This document shows positions 24,514-38,916 of a DNA stretch of 64,000 nucleotides, one piece after another (within the stretch, counting starts at the first letter, position 1; each line of letters opens with the position of its first letter). The stretch is taken from NCBI RefSeq assembly GCF_037975245.1, contig NC_092581.1:4900001-4964000 (forward strand). Direction: 5' to 3'. A model generated the notes under the pieces. That model worked only from the letters and a program-made list of their open reading frames with translations. It had not been told where the DNA came from and searched no databases. This DNA is from Apostichopus japonicus (lineage: Eukaryota; Echinodermata; Holothuroidea; Aspidochirotida; Stichopodidae). Both the position numbers and the translations under genes were made by a program.

Positions 24514-26592
24514 ACTAACGTCTAACGCTTTGAGAGTCGAACCGACCGCAATTTTCTTCCTTCCCCTGGTCTCTGATCAATTCACACTTACCACTGTTAG
24601 TTTAGCTCACGACATGATTAAAAGAGGTGAAATGTTGTTTTATTCACAGGTAGATGCATCGAAGCATTGTAATATAGGACGTTAACAATATGAAAATGCG
24701 GTACCTTGCGGCAATTTGAGCTGCAGGCGAGAGATATACAGCGAGGAATCTATTTATACTATATAATAACTCAAGAAATTTACCTCCCTATTTTATCGTG
24801 ACCACATCATAGTAAATTAGTATTTTATTAATTTTTGTTTTGACTTCCCCCTTTTTTTATTATTATTTTATCCTGCCTGCCAGGTCTAAAAAGTGTTTCA
24901 TTCAAATCTCATCTCGTCTCTGTGTATGAAATATGATGTATATCATATCATTACGGCCTCTTTATGATCTTGCGTATTACTCCAGCGTATACCGAACAGT
25001 TGTTTTCGTCCGTCTGTGTGTAGTCTTGGCCCAGTCGTTTGTATTATTCTTTTTTCTCGCGTGCAAACTGTACATGCCTCAGAGTCCGTTTCTGCCTACC
25101 ACGAATGTGCTTGCCCACTGTATTTTACATGCCCGAGGATCTGTCCGATACAATCTAAAGCGTTGCCGCGGGCGTTCTCTGGGCAGTACAGCAAATAGAT
25201 ACGGGAAAATAGCTTTGTCAAAAAAGAAACATACACTTATAGGTTGTTCATACTAGGGTCTTAACAAGACGACTTATCTGACAAGCAGGAGAGACCGTGG
25301 TACATGGCCAAGAGTTTGGTTTTAGGCTCTATATTATGATTTTGAAGAAATTCAACTTGATGCGAATTTATTAGATCTTCGAAATAATATGTGGAATCGG
25401 TCTTATTGGCAACTATCTTCATTTAAAGTCCTTAAGTAGAAAACCCGCTAACTCATTAAATGTGTTTATAAAACTACGTAATCAGCACCCAGCTGTAGAA
25501 ACTAAAGGGCCACTAAAGAATGAAAATCTTCGACAAACTATTTAATTTACAATTGTAAACATGCATGAGAACACAAAGAAATTATATTCAATTTTGATAT
25601 CCACATTTTTGAGTTGCTGACGTTTTTAATGATATACGGTTTGTTCGTTTGTTAGCCAAAGCAAGCAAACACCTTTGATTGAAAACAGCTCTAATGTTTG
25701 AACGTTCAATTTCTCTTAAGAAAATCCAAAACCCCTCGAAAACAGAGTGTTTTAAAAACCATTCAACACTGTTTACTTTATACATTTGCTTTTTTTTCAA
25801 GGTTTATCCCCCTCCCCCCTTCCCTCCTATTTTACTTGAAATATATCAACGTTCATGTCACATTTCATTGAGCGACAGCAATAAACTCTTCACATTTTTC
25901 TCCCAGATGAGAGTAAATATCGTTGCCATGACAACTGGACACCGAGTCCATTATAAGACGGGGGGGGGGATCGTCACGTGATTAACAGCCGATAATAATG
26001 ATCGACGCGTATACACTCTTTCCTGCTGCTCTCAAAAAGTCTAATCGACTAAACAGACTGCTGTCAATTTTTTTTCTCACATCTTACCATTGTCTCCATT
26101 TGTTTGTGTTACACCTTTAAGCCGACTGCCCTTTATAATTTGAAATCTTAAAGCAACCACATGCACACGAATACGTCATGCATGATGCGAAAATGTCATT
26201 TTCCTGAAATTTGTTTTGCAAGAAAAAAATCGTCAATTTTGTAGTTTTTAAAATGTCAAATGGTATGAACGTCCCAGTTATGATATATCTGAACATCCAA
26301 AAGACATACTTCGCAAAAGATGATCAAAGTAATATGGTTTGAAATTTGTTGATGGATTTGTATTCTTTTCGATGAATGAAACTTATAGTTTTGCGCACAT
26401 TTTAAACTTTAACGGTATACTGGTATTGAAATATCCTCATACCGCCATGCTTTACTTTACCCCACCCCCTCCCGCTACCCACCTAAACCCTTCCCTTCCA
26501 TGAATTTGCAATGTTAGCCATATAAAATTAATTCTCGACAAGCAATCAATAAAATAAAGCAACAGTTTCCGAAACTACAGAGATATTATAGG

Positions 26593-26596
<4 letters not shown>

Positions 26597-26669
<73 letters not shown>
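26597..26669. repeat. (AT)n microsatellite
   Basis: About 73 bp of perfect AT alternation preceded by AGGCCT. Confidence 0.97.
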
Positions 26670-26672
<3 letters not shown>

Positions 26673-27244
26673 AATTATGATATGCAAATATTAGCCCTCT
26701 TTGCTAGATTCAGGGGGTTATACTACAACAGTTTTATCTGGGTACTGCCTGGATATGTAAACGACCTATATATATATACCTTTACCATTTGTAAATCAGT
26801 GATTTTTCTTGTATAAAACAAGCTTGTCGCTTTAAAGCGATTCTATGGGCTCGTAACCTAATTATGACGAATAGTCTGGTTACCGATACCTTAAACTGTT
26901 GACAGACGGAATTTACAACGACAACAAAAGAATCTAAAAGAAATAAAAAGAAATGATAATAATAAGAGCGATATCTGAGTCGAATCACCGGATGAGATTA
27001 CACAGGATGACTCATTCTTAATTACTTTACAAAATCATTACAAAGCCCTTTAATCCTTTGTTCAAACATGTTTTTGCTAATGTTTTAATGGTGGATTAAA
27101 CGGTATAGAGGATTAGCATATATCTCACAAATTTGGTGTTGACAAGCGATCAAAAGACGATGGCAAATTGAATGTCGATTTTTCTTTCTTTGTCGCGCTC
27201 TAGCATAAATCCACCTTAGAAATCAATTCCCGGCCACGTACAGA

Positions 27245-27640
27245 TTTCCAGTGCGAGTACAACAGCATGAATATATATGAGAACAAGTTGGAGTGCCCCT
27301 TGGCAAGAGTACGATCAGAAGAAGCTTAGAGCGAGCACCAGTATTATATCTTACAGTAATGTTTATACTATAGTGTTCAAAACTCCCCGAGTACCAGAAT
27401 ACTGACCATAACTATACTAAACAGACTTGTGATGCGAGTATACAGCAGCATGAGTACCAGTACGAGTAGTAACACCCCCTTGGTATGAGAACAATCTAAG
27501 AGCGAGTACATCATATTGTACTATTATACCTATATCCCACATACGCGGTACAATGAATCCATCTGAATGAGTACGATCGAGTACATAGTTAGCTATGCAA
27601 ACAAACGAGTACCAGTGCGTACTCAGACTTACAAGTCTGG
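27245..27640. repeat. GAGTAC-rich repeat family, two adjacent diverged copies
   Basis: Words GCGAGTAC, GAGTACCAG and GTACGAG recur. Two units can be seen, starting near 27250 and 27430 (about 180 bp apart). Each goes GCGAGTA.ACAGCA, then ATGAGAACAA or GTACGAGTAG, then CCCCTTGG.A, then AGAGCGAG. A third, related copy lies at 52285-52450, so this is a dispersed as well as tandem family. No terminal repeats or coding frame found. Confidence 0.6.
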
Positions 27641-27881
27641 TCACACTGCCTGTACTTGATACTTGATTGCTGGTTATCTGTCTTTAATATGGGTAAAAAA
27701 AAAATTTTGGTTGCCTCAATTAAAATTTAGACATTTCTCATTCATAACAAGTTATGTGATATTTACACATAATTATTCAGTTTCATTTTAGTTTACTTTC
27801 TATCCATTGACTGTAAATTGACTGTATTTTCGTCTGTCTACAAATCTTTTGTCTCAATTTCTGTTCGCAAGTTAGGTTCTG

Positions 27882-27950
27882 CCTGCATGTGTGTACCTAC
27901 ATGTGTGTACCTGCATGTGTGTACCTGCATGGGTGTACCTGCATGTTGTG
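27882..27950. repeat. 14-bp minisatellite, about five copies
   Basis: Unit CTGCATGTGTGTAC with single-base variants (CTACATGTGTGTAC, CTGCATGGGTGTAC), repeated from 27882 until a deletion in the last copy. Confidence 0.92.
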
Positions 27951-28849
27951 AACGTGATGTAATGTTTGAGATGTAAACAGTGAAAACACTGAAAGATATT
28001 AATAGCACCTTTCGTACGCAGTGGTCTTTACTGTAGCCTGTCAATTCACTCTTACCCCATATATTATATCTGCTGCACCCGTTGTATACCAGCCCGCCCC
28101 CCCCCACCCCATCCCTGAAGGAGGTCCGCAAAGGTCGACGAACTATCCATTTCTTACTAAACCTGCTGCTGCTAATTGATTTCACTGGAGCGGGGAAGGG
28201 GAAGGTACAATGGAAGCAAAATCAGCGGCATTAAAAGTTAACAAACAACTTTAAAGCTTACGGAAAATATGTACATAACAGATAGGCAGGTGAACGCTAT
28301 AAACATAAGTGCAGCAAAATCTTATGCACACACACACACACACACAAATATCACGAAATATCATATAATAAACATTGATATTCAATATTTTCATGGTATT
28401 TAATTAAAAAACGAAAAACCTTTCAACTGTTGCTTCATTAATACAAAAACCGGTTTGTAACTATACCAGAATCAACTGCCTTCCTTTTTATTTCAATAAA
28501 TGAAAGAAACACCTCAGCGCGCTGTAGGGTTATTCACCTTGGCACGCTGAATTCCCTTGTCGAATGTTTCAGCATCAAACGTTCCTTTTTTTTAAAAAAG
28601 ACAGAATAAATAGTATTTAAAAGCGTTTGTATAGAGCTAAAGCGTTCCTCCTCTTATCTGGGTAAACGAAAATTGCAATGAAAGAAGGGAGATTTTCTCA
28701 TTCATAAGGGAAATCAAAATTAGCCTCGTCAGTAATGTTACGGCTATACAACGAGCAGTAGGAAAGAACGTTATGTTTTTGTGATGGCATGGGTTTTTAT
28801 TTTATGTCTCTCTACAGAACCTGACCTAACTTTAAATATATTTACGAAT

Positions 28850-29345
28850 TGATGTATGAATAGATTTATGAATAGATTTACGAATAGGTTTACGAATAGA
28901 TATGTGAATAGATTTACGAATAGATTTATGAATAGATTTACGAATAGATTTATGAATAGATTTACGAATAGATTTACGAATAGAAGTATGAATAGATTTA
29001 TGAATAGGTTTATGAATAGATTTATGAATAGATTTATGAATAGATTTATGAATAGATTTATGAATAGATTTATGAATAGATTTACGAATAGAATTACGAA
29101 TAGATGTATGAATAGACTTTATGAAAAGATTTATGAATAGATTTATGAATAGATTTACGAATAGTTTTATGAATAGAGTTACGAATAGATTTATGAATAG
29201 ATTAATGAATAAGATTTATGAATATATTTACGAATAGATTTATGAATATATTCATGAATAGATTTATAAATAGATTAATGAATATATTTACGAATAGATT
29301 TATGAATAGACTTACGAATAGATTTATGAATAGATTTACGAATAA
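28850..29345. repeat. 12-bp minisatellite (GATTTAYGAATA), about 40 copies
   Basis: Unit GATTTATGAATA alternating irregularly with GATTTACGAATA, with a few 1-2 bp indels after 29110 and a short GAAATGAAAT tail. Twelve is a multiple of three, so it gives long artefactual frames: Met/Thr-Asn-Arg-Phe on the plus strand and Leu/Ile-Phe-Val-Asn types on the minus. No promoter, splice site or start context supports expression. Confidence 0.96.
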
Positions 29346-31159
29346 TGAAATGAAATGAAATGAAATTTGGCATAGCCTGGCCGTCCTACGTTGAACCAAG
29401 TTGTATGGTAATGAAAAAAAACCCAGTTTCGTTGAGTTCATCATTTTAAAACAGTCCTCGGTCTTACGCCATTTAACAAACAATTCCCAGAATGTCAGCA
29501 AATCAGGTTGCCAACTTCCCCTGACCTCTCGATTACTAAGCCTCATTGCTTCAAATGCCGCCGCCTTTATCCACTCCGCTACCGCACCGATATGAATATC
29601 AAATTAATACCGCACATTTTAGTACACCCTTTATAGCTTTATAACAAAAAAAATTGCTCTTTGGTAATGACGTAAATTTGACATCAGAAGTAGACATTTA
29701 ATATGTTCTTTTATTCTCAATTTCTGAGTAATCTTGTAGAAACCTGACACTCTTTCCAATCATTACATCGACGGAATCTTATATACCGTAGTTTTTAAAA
29801 TTAAAGGGAAACACCTCTTAATGAGACCATCGGTAATAGCTCCATGATGAAACGGAAGGAGTTACAAGTGATGAAGTTTTTAATCAGTACGAATTAGTCA
29901 ATTTAGTTGAATGGATCTCATTGATTTCAAATGTATCAATCCCTCATAGTTAACCAATGGGAAACTTTTTGGAAATGACGTCATATATCGCTTCATGGTT
30001 CATTATAAAGTTCAACACTCGCAGTAAACAAACAGACAAAGAAACGGACGAACAAACACACAAACAACACAGACTCAATCATTCTGGTTTCCTATATAAC
30101 CATCTCCGCAGGTATTTTAAAACACCACGATAAAAACATTATATCATGTGTTACAAAGAATAGTTCAAATACTTGTTTTCAAGCCATTTCTTAGTCAACT
30201 CTTTTTGGTCAAACTCACCTGTTCTACTTCATCGGAATACAATACCAATTTCGGAAGTGTTTCTAAATTTCGCGTTTCTTGTTTAAGTCTTTACATTTTA
30301 CCTATAACTTAACCAGATTGAATCAGGTCCTGTGGGCAAGATGTTCATTTTCAGCAAATTGTAACCCGACAAGATTAAGTTTTTTTTTTACGTCTGATTT
30401 TCTTTCTTTCGTTTAACTTTATTTCTAAGCTTTCTTTTTTATTACATTTAAATTTCCTTATTTAGTTAACCTCTCTTATAAACTGATCCGTCAGCCATAA
30501 TCCACTAAGACTCCTTCATTTGGGAACAATAAATTTGTCATTTGATATTACGACATGGTTCAAGTTCAGTAACTTACATTGCAATTATACGATCAAATGC
30601 AACTACATAAAACCCGTCAATGTTCTGTAGATTAAATTGAATCCTGACATTTCATTCTAAGCGACACCGTTTTCTGAATCTTAAACTTTAAAGTGCAACA
30701 TCACTTTATCAGGTCAAAACAGTTTCCTAAACGGTCGTACAAGTTGAAGGGGGGGGGGGGGGAATGGACTCTACGGATGTCCGTAACATCCATATACTCG
30801 GAAAAATAGAAAGCGGTAGCCTTGTTTGAAGGTCTGTGAAAAGTCGACGAACGAACAAGGCCCATTGGGACAAAGCTTAATTCACAATCATTTCATCGAT
30901 TCGCCGCCAAATCATGTTTTACACGTCATTGGAGCAATTCTTTTACATAACGCAGTCTGTGACATATACGACCGGGATACAGATTACATGTAAAGTGTTC
31001 ATAAGGTAGAGGCTGTATAGCTGCGCAAAGATTTGTGCATAGTACGGTTCTAAGAAGGAACTAAGAAATATAACCTATGGCATTACATTTTTTTGCACTA
31101 TCCAGTAATTACCCGAGTGAATCTGTTGTTAAGTGCGAGGCGATTCTCTAAGTTTTGGT

Positions 31160-32075
31160 ATACTAACTGAAACCAGCTACTTTAAATGTAGAACTTTGTA
31201 CCATCGTACGACCTCATACTACGTTATACTACATAATTATGCAGCATACTACAACATACTATATTACAGTAAATCATACTATATCATTCTAATTTATACT
31301 ATTTCATACCACAGTAAAGTAGTGTAATGCATCATACTACAATATATATCATAATATTTCATACTATTTCATACTACTTTATACTCCATGATTATGCAGC
31401 ATACCACAGCATACTAAATTATACTAAATCATACTATATCAGCAAAATACAGTGTAATGCATCGTACTACGTTATATATACATCATACTATTTCATACTA
31501 CTGAACGGCATGTATCACATCATCATGTAGCCTACTAAAGCATAATATATTCTACTAAATAATACTACTTCATACTACAATAAAGTATAGAATAATACAT
31601 CATACTACATTATATATACATCATACTATTTCATACTACTGTACGGCATATATCACATCATCCTGCAGCCTACTACAGCATAATATATTCTACTAAATCA
31701 TACTACCTCATACTAAAGCAAAGTATAGAATAATACAACATACTACCTCATACTACAGCAAAGTAAAGAATATTACATCATACTACCTCATACTACAGCA
31801 AAGTATAAAATATTACAGCATACTACCTCATACTACAGCAAAGTATAGAATAATACAGCATACTACCTCATACTACAGCAAAGTAAAGAATATTACATCA
31901 TACTACATTATAAATACATCATACTATTTCATACTACTGTACGGCATATATCACATCGTCATGTAGCCTATTACAGCATAATATATTCTACTAAATCATA
32001 CTACCTCATACTACAGCAAAGTATAAAATAATACATCATACTACATCATACTACAACATATATACTACCGCATAC
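31160..32075. repeat. CATACTA-rich tandem array with nested 40-bp units
   Basis: The 7-mer CATACTA/CATACTAC recurs dozens of times over about 900 bp. Between about 31690 and 31900 the array has a clear 40-bp unit (CATACTACCTCATACTACAG, then CAAAGTATA-A-AATATTACAG). A larger block of about 130 bp, containing TGTAGCCTA or TGCAGCCTA and GGCATATATCACATC, appears three times (near 31510, 31640 and 31940). Confidence 0.92.
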
Positions 32076-33929
32076 CATATCATACACATTAATGCTATGA
32101 TACATCAAAAGTAAAATACGTATCACGTAAAAAAATTGTCTTGAATCAAGAAATAAACCAAGGATTGTTGCTCTTTAAAGCGTGATAAAAACAAGGCAAA
32201 GTGAGTAAAATGACTGCCATTACATATCTCGGATAAGAAGAAAAAAAGGGGGGTGGGATGGATATATAAAACGGAAATATGGAATCGATATATTGTCGAT
32301 TTTGCTAGGAGCAATGATCATCTAATGTACGTCTTCTCATCAAAACGTGATACACATCTTGAGAAATGTTTTATCATTTTTCTCTTTTAAGATTTTGAAA
32401 GCAATTTTCTACAACAAGGAAAATGGAACCCAAGCAAAAAGCAGAGATAGATTTAAAAGAAAAGAAAAAAAAAATATATACGTTTGCAGAATCACAAAAG
32501 GAAACTGAGCAGAGACACTTTGGCATTTTAGTAAAAGCCACCTTGATTAATACGAGTAGAAAACGATATATACCATTAATAGCAACAGAAAGCTGTTGCA
32601 GACCAAGTCACACTAACGTCACACACACACACACCCATGTTTGTGTTTCATTCAGACCGAGGACCCCATTGTATTTTCCATTGTTCAAATCCATGTACCC
32701 TAAATTTAACAATACCCCATACAATAGAATTCTTCCGAGGACGTGGTGATTCTTTAGAAATGACAACCGAGGACCTGAAATTCTTTTGTTCAAGTCCTCG
32801 GTCAGATAGCAAAACAAACGCACACACACACACAAGAATGAATGAGTCATAAATGCAAATAACTGAATAATTACTCTCAGTTGGCCCATGTTAGTACTGT
32901 AAACAAGAGGCGCCGAGATATATGCGGCGTTATGTACGTGAGGGGAACACGAATAATGTATAACCCACTCGTTGTCCGTTTCTATATGTACATTATAACG
33001 AATTGATAAATCCTTCCCTCATCATTGGTTTGAATTGATCATCGACGTGATCAGACATAGCCAGTTATTCAGGTGAGATCAATTCTTCTCCATCTTTGAA
33101 TTAGTAAAAGAGTAAAAAAAAAAAGGTTTTCCTTAAGAAACGAATCCTGCAGTTTGACCCCCACCCCCCAATATTTTTTTTATGAAGATAAAAAATGGTT
33201 ACTATATGCAAACTTGGTGACAGCCTATGACATTTGTTTCTTTTAAATTTCTGAGAAAAAAATCGTAAACCTAAGAAATGAACACTGGAAAGTCGACTGG
33301 AAAATTATAAGCAAGAAGTAAACAAACTGGGTTTGTAACCATGACGACATCACAGGTAAGTATACCGTTCTAAAGTAAAAAATTGTCGTTGCTCTTTTCC
33401 AGTTTTGAGAATTATCTTGCGAGTGAAAATGTCACAGACAGTACTTTTGGAAACTTTCAGGAATAATTTTGAAATCTGCTAACATTTTAGGGACGGTTAC
33501 AAAGTTATTTATTAGGAGCAGAATGCGACACCCAGCTCATTTATAAGTGGCTTTACCTGCCAGACTTATTTTTGTATATTACCATCATATTTCATATTTC
33601 AAAACTCATTTATGTTTTACACTAATATCCAAGATGTTCCTTTCTCCCACTCTCCCTTATTTAGGTATAATCTGAGAACATTATTTTTCACTCGCTCAAA
33701 GAGAAAGAATAAAGTCTTCCACGAGAGATTTAGCACCCCGCGAGCATGCAAACGGACTTTTCACCATATGCAAAAGAAACCCATATGAACTTATATTACA
33801 ACGCCATAATGATCTGGATAAATAACCGTGTATTAATCATAGATATGCACCCACAGGCGATATAGCTGTACTGTAAATCGTTCTTTTCTGACGATTTTGA
33901 AAACTCAATCCGTCGCAAATGCACATATA

Positions 33930-34016
33930 CTGAGAAAGGCGGAGATATAGAAAGAGAGAGGAAGGGAGAGACAGGGAGACGGAGAGATAAAGAGAGAGAA
34001 AGAAGGAGAGAAAACA
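33930..34016 (+). repeat. Purine-rich GA tract
   Basis: About 85 bp of almost only A and G on the plus strand (GAGAAAG, GGGAGAGACAGGGAGACGG and similar). Such polypurine tracts can form triplex (H-DNA); that is a property, not an observed structure. A smaller similar tract lies at 34680-34735. Confidence 0.75.
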
Positions 34017-35721
34017 ATAGTAAATGCGAAGATTTGCCAAATTGACTTTTCGAGCTTTAATCAAAATATGGAGGTACAACGCTAAAGTACAAGATAATCC
34101 ACAATGAGTACAAATTTAGATTTAAAATGAAAAGAGAAAACAAACAAACTGCGGGGCCAACGTGATCTAGTCGCGAATATGCCTGTCCTCCCATTACAAC
34201 GATTTTTCTTTGCCTCATTTAAAAGGCGTTTTGGCCACTTAATTCTGAATAAAAACAACTATGCATCATGTTACAAACTCCAGTATATATAGCCTTTTTA
34301 TAAGCCGTTTTTATTATACGAAAAGGGATTTTGTCAATGGTTTTTAAGTTTAAATTTGCGTTTGAAGATAACTTTCCAATAAATCTGATATACTCCGCCG
34401 TATATTAAACAGACATTAACGCCGACGTCGACGACTATTGAAAGTCGTGGTATTTACTTCGGGTCAAAGAGGCGGCAGTCGGCATAGGCGGAAGTCGGTT
34501 TGGTCGTCCTTTTATCGAACCGTTTACATACGAGATCGCTTTAGTCAATTCATTAATCTACCCATCTACACCATTGATCTATTATATACCGTATCTTAAA
34601 ACCTGTATTAGTGTCCTTTAATTTTCGAACTTTATTTCTACGTCTTAGGGAGATGAATCATGAACAGGGTCAATTTAATCGAGAGATGATGTAGAGATAG
34701 AGATATAGGGAGATAGAGAGATGGAGAGAGTATAAATTGATGAAGATAATAGTTAAACAGAGTAAGAGATGTTGCACCTGGTAAAAAAGATTGAGATACG
34801 ATGAGGATTATCATATGCATGTCAGATTATTAAACAAGAGCAGAGGGTGTAAAGAAACTCGTGATAATTAAAAAGAAGAAGAATAAGAAGAGGGCAGGCA
34901 GGAAGGAATGAAGGGGATTGTAATATTAGTCACTAAGTCGTTATGTAATATACGTGAGTCGAAGAAAAATCAGACGCAAGCATGCTTACGTATATACTAA
35001 CGTGTTTTAAACGGTGAAGGCTTTAGGCAATGTTTATAATGAGATAAAAACGAATGTCTTGACTATATCTCTGTTCGAAATCTTTTAAGTACAAAGTTAA
35101 GAGACCCTTCATTTTGTTTTTTCTTGTTTTATGCTTCCTTATGTCATTTGTTTAACTCAGCCGGCCATTTTTTGGTAGTTACCAAAGGATGACCGTTAAG
35201 TTGAAAACCAGAGAAAAATCTACGATTCTTCGATCCAATAGATAACGACGGCTTCTTTAAAAGCAAAATGTTTTGAGGCCAAGTAATTACAAGCAGCCAA
35301 CTTAATTCTAGGACGTTTTGATTTTGTTTCTGCGATCGGGTAAGCTGTTATTGTCGGATTGTAGAATTCTTTCTTTATATTCTTTCTTTTATTTCCTATT
35401 TTTTTCGGGGGGGGGGGGAGTGATTTGAAGGAAAAATTGACTTAATAGTGCGAATAGTCAAGACAGATATAGTTGAACGATATGTATCTTATATTCTATA
35501 ACAGAAAAAAAAAGTAGTGTATTGCATTCAGAATCAAAACGTGTTTACAAAATTCGCTCAACTGGTCCACGTATTAAGTATAGGATTATGATATGATCAA
35601 ATGGTTTGGCACAGATATGTTTCATAGGCATGCGAAAGGCATCAACGTTGTTTTCAATTTGTGTAAAATTTAGAGTGAAAAAACACTATATGACTAACTT
35701 TGGCTTGGTCCTGCATTATAG

Positions 35722-35945
35722 AGGGGAGGGGTGGGGGGGATAACGGTCACATGGAAGATATATGGTAAGTTGGCGGGTTGGGGTGAGGGGGGTGGGTGCG
35801 TGATAAATGGTCCATTAATGAGAACTTTAAGAGAATATAACCCAAACGCGCAAAATATAGTTTAATGGAGAAACTACACACGTGGTCAGTCCCGTGGCCA
35901 GTGGGGGAGGGGTGGAAGGGGCGGTGGGGGAAGGAGGCGGGCTGT
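35722..35945 (+). other. Cluster of G-rich blocks with quadruplex potential
   Basis: Three blocks: about 35720-35740 (GAGGGGAGGGGTGGGGGGG), 35772-35798 (GGGTTGGGGTGAGGGGGG, then GGG) and 35900-35942 (GGGGGAGGGGTGGAAGGGG, then GGTGGGGG and GGAGGCGGG). Each has four or more G-runs. No gene is attached to them. Confidence 0.65.
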
Positions 35946-37549
35946 AAGCGGAGGGATGGGTTGCATGAATCAACGCCATTTTAGGATAACTTGTTTTCAC
36001 AACCATTACCCTTGTATTCCATACTTTCTCTCTATACTCCATGGACGTGCAAAATCCCCGTGTATGAATCAATAACTTTAAGACAGGGTTTTCAGCGAAT
36101 TGTATTGTGAGAGGTCACATTTTTCGCATCTTACCGAAGGCTATTTCCTTTGTATAAACAGTTTGTATTCGATACAACACTCAAAAGTCACAGTATGTCT
36201 CTAGGAATCGATACATGCTCTTTCTCAGGTCCTTAAAACACTTTTCAGTTTGGACGAATTTATCATCTCTCTCACGTGTGCACAGAGAGTGGTCATTGTA
36301 AGATCATTTACATAACAATAGGAATAATACAATCAATGATGCTATTCTTTGTTCTAATGTTATTGTTACATGTTTGCAGCTGTAGGCGGATACATTGTTG
36401 TGTCTAGGTATAGTACTAATCACAAACTGTTCTTTTATTATTTACTAGGCTTCACAGGTGATATTAGCGTGAAAAGAATATGGCAGTCCAAACATTCTAA
36501 ACGGTAATAGCTAAAACAACGATAGGATATGAAACCTAGCCTGTCTATGAAAACCTAGTGTGTTTGCAACTTGACATTCTCATAACCATTATATACGTAT
36601 GGATATCATATATATCCTATGTATTATTCCGAACTATATTTATGATTATATTTGCAGTCTACACTTGCATGTGTGTACATAGGATATGTGCGGTGTATGT
36701 ACTATGTGACAATAATGGCGTGGCCTGTCTCAAGTTTATATACTGGTCACTGAGTGGTCACAATATAACACATGCACCAATAATTTTCAGTAGCTGATCA
36801 GATTGTAGCAAAAACAAAGCAAACTGTAACTTTCACGGTGCAAAAATTAACGTCTCTTTAACTTATCTCTGTTCCTTTCAAGCAGCTCAATTGCGATCGG
36901 CAGGGAGGTAGGCCACCGGGACCAAATGTGTCACCGACAAAAAAAATCGCCACCGGGTTACCCCTGGCCACCGTATACCTTTAGAAGACATTATTCTTTA
37001 TCCTTGCATATTTTCCAAGCCCTATACTTGACCTCGGGCCACGTCCCTGTAGCCGATGACCCCCCCCCCCTTTCTAGTCAGATTTTTCCAACCCTGCCGA
37101 GAGATAACGATTGTACCTTCTATGAAACATGCCAAAAATTAACCAAATGAAGATTAATGATGTAAGAAAAGAGAACTGAATTTGATTTGCTCCTAAATTC
37201 GTCGATCGCTATGACACTGTTCATGACAGCATTTTAACACATTTGAAGGTTAAATGGAAAACTTCAAAGTTTTTACTTCATTTATATTCGATATATGAAA
37301 CGTGAATATTAATTCTGATAACCTAATTAAGTATTTATTTATGGGAACTAATCATCCACCAGCCATAGAAAGAAGAAAACCCTCAAACCTAACTAACAAA
37401 TAAATAAAAGTGAGTATGCTTCATACGGATGACTAACTTGACAAAACGTGACAGATTTTAAAAAAAAAAGTTTTTTTTTAACCTTTAGCTTTAATCAAAA
37501 CTGCGGGATGCCCCAATTAAACCTATTTTTGAAATACCACACAGCTCGG

Positions 37550-37609
37550 TATTGTGGGGCGCGGTGGGCTATTATGGGGCCCGGTGGGCTATTGTGGGGC
37601 GCGGTGGTA
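37550..37609 (+). repeat. 20-bp G-rich unit, three copies
   Basis: Unit TATTGTGGGGCGCGGTGGGC; the middle copy reads TATTATGGGGCCCGGTGGGC, and the third ends in GGTGGTA. It is GC-rich in AT-rich surroundings. Confidence 0.92.
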
Positions 37610-38916
37610 TCTGAGGGGCTTGGATGGTGTCCGTATGGGTCGATGGAAAAAAGCTGGAAAGGGTGGAAGTATGACTATTCTGCTTATAATGAATTCAGTA
37701 GGCTTCATTTTTGAGTTTTATCAGATACAACAATCTCCCCCAACAAAAATATGTTCACCCTTTATCACCCAAATATTGCCACCACCCCACGCCACCCCAG
37801 CACCACACACATTCTCGTCCCACACATTTTAAATCCTTACCTTTGACCTGGGATTTGCTCTGCACAGAAACCAATAACGGTAAAAGCTCAATAACGCATA
37901 CCCTCCTAAATCCTACAACTATGCCCCCTCCCCCCCGCCCCTCCCACCCCTGGCATCACTCACCAATCTCTCCCCTACACTCCATACTATATGCCCAAAG
38001 AATTCACCTAAAAAACAAAACAATGAAATTTACTTCATATTTCATACAGGAGTCGTACGAGAGCACGAGAGCTTATAGGTGACATAAAGCCTACATCTTA
38101 GAACAGTACACATTATATTCTCAGACCCTTAACTTTAAACGACTTGTCACGTTTTTTGTCTAGCTAATCATATCAACAAACTGCATGCTAATCATAAGCA
38201 AAAACAGGGTAAACTACCAACATTGAAACCACAAGAAATAAGTCAAATATATGTCACGTATTGTTTGAGACGCGATGCGTTACCACGTGTATTAGCTTAT
38301 TACCCTAACACGGTGGAAAGATAAAGACAATCAGATATGGTTTTCAGTCTTTTTTAGTAAACATCACATCATATGTTATATAAATTAATTAATTAATGAG
38401 CATAATGTAGGAGTTGATTACATCACCCATGATGAGACGACCTATGTGTAGGCCTATACTGCATGGGGCTAACGTCAATCAAGGCAAAGGTGTATGATAG
38501 GGTTAGTGTGTGATTTCTAACATTGTGGTCACTGTTTGTTGTTCAGAACAGCTCCAAACGGCATATTTGTATAAGCCAATTATGTTTTTTTCACGCAAAC
38601 AATAATTACAATAGCACCTTAAGCAGTTTGCACTACAAATCACACACTAAATGCAACTCTTCGGGTCACACTCCCTCGGTACTTCCTAGTGACCAAAGTA
38701 ATGATAACGAGAACCCCCCCCCCCCCCCCTCCAAGAAAAAAAGGCTAAGAAGCGATATACATAAGATAATACGCGCCTTGCATTCAGGGTTGTTTTGACC
38801 AGCCGATTCACAAAGAGACTTCAGTAACTAATGTCAAATCTTAAAACTTTGCACCACAGTAAATAACTTGATTGTGCTGATAAATATAACACATCGGTAG
38901 GCAAGTGCTATTAGGT

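Noticed and set aside
28856-29546. Met/Thr-Asn-Arg-Phe and Leu-Phe-Val-Asn repeat proteins
   Set aside because: They are frames through the 12-bp minisatellite; no independent coding signal.
33341-33361. Short plus-strand start exon: ATGACGACATCACAG followed by GTAAGT
   Set aside because: Five codons before a donor with no supporting neighbour exon or recognisable product; expected by chance in 64 kb.
37448-38082. Overlapping plus-strand frames of 88-123 codons rich in Gly/Trp and Pro/His
   Set aside because: They overlap one another in different frames and reflect the 20-bp G-rich triplicate and C-rich sequence.
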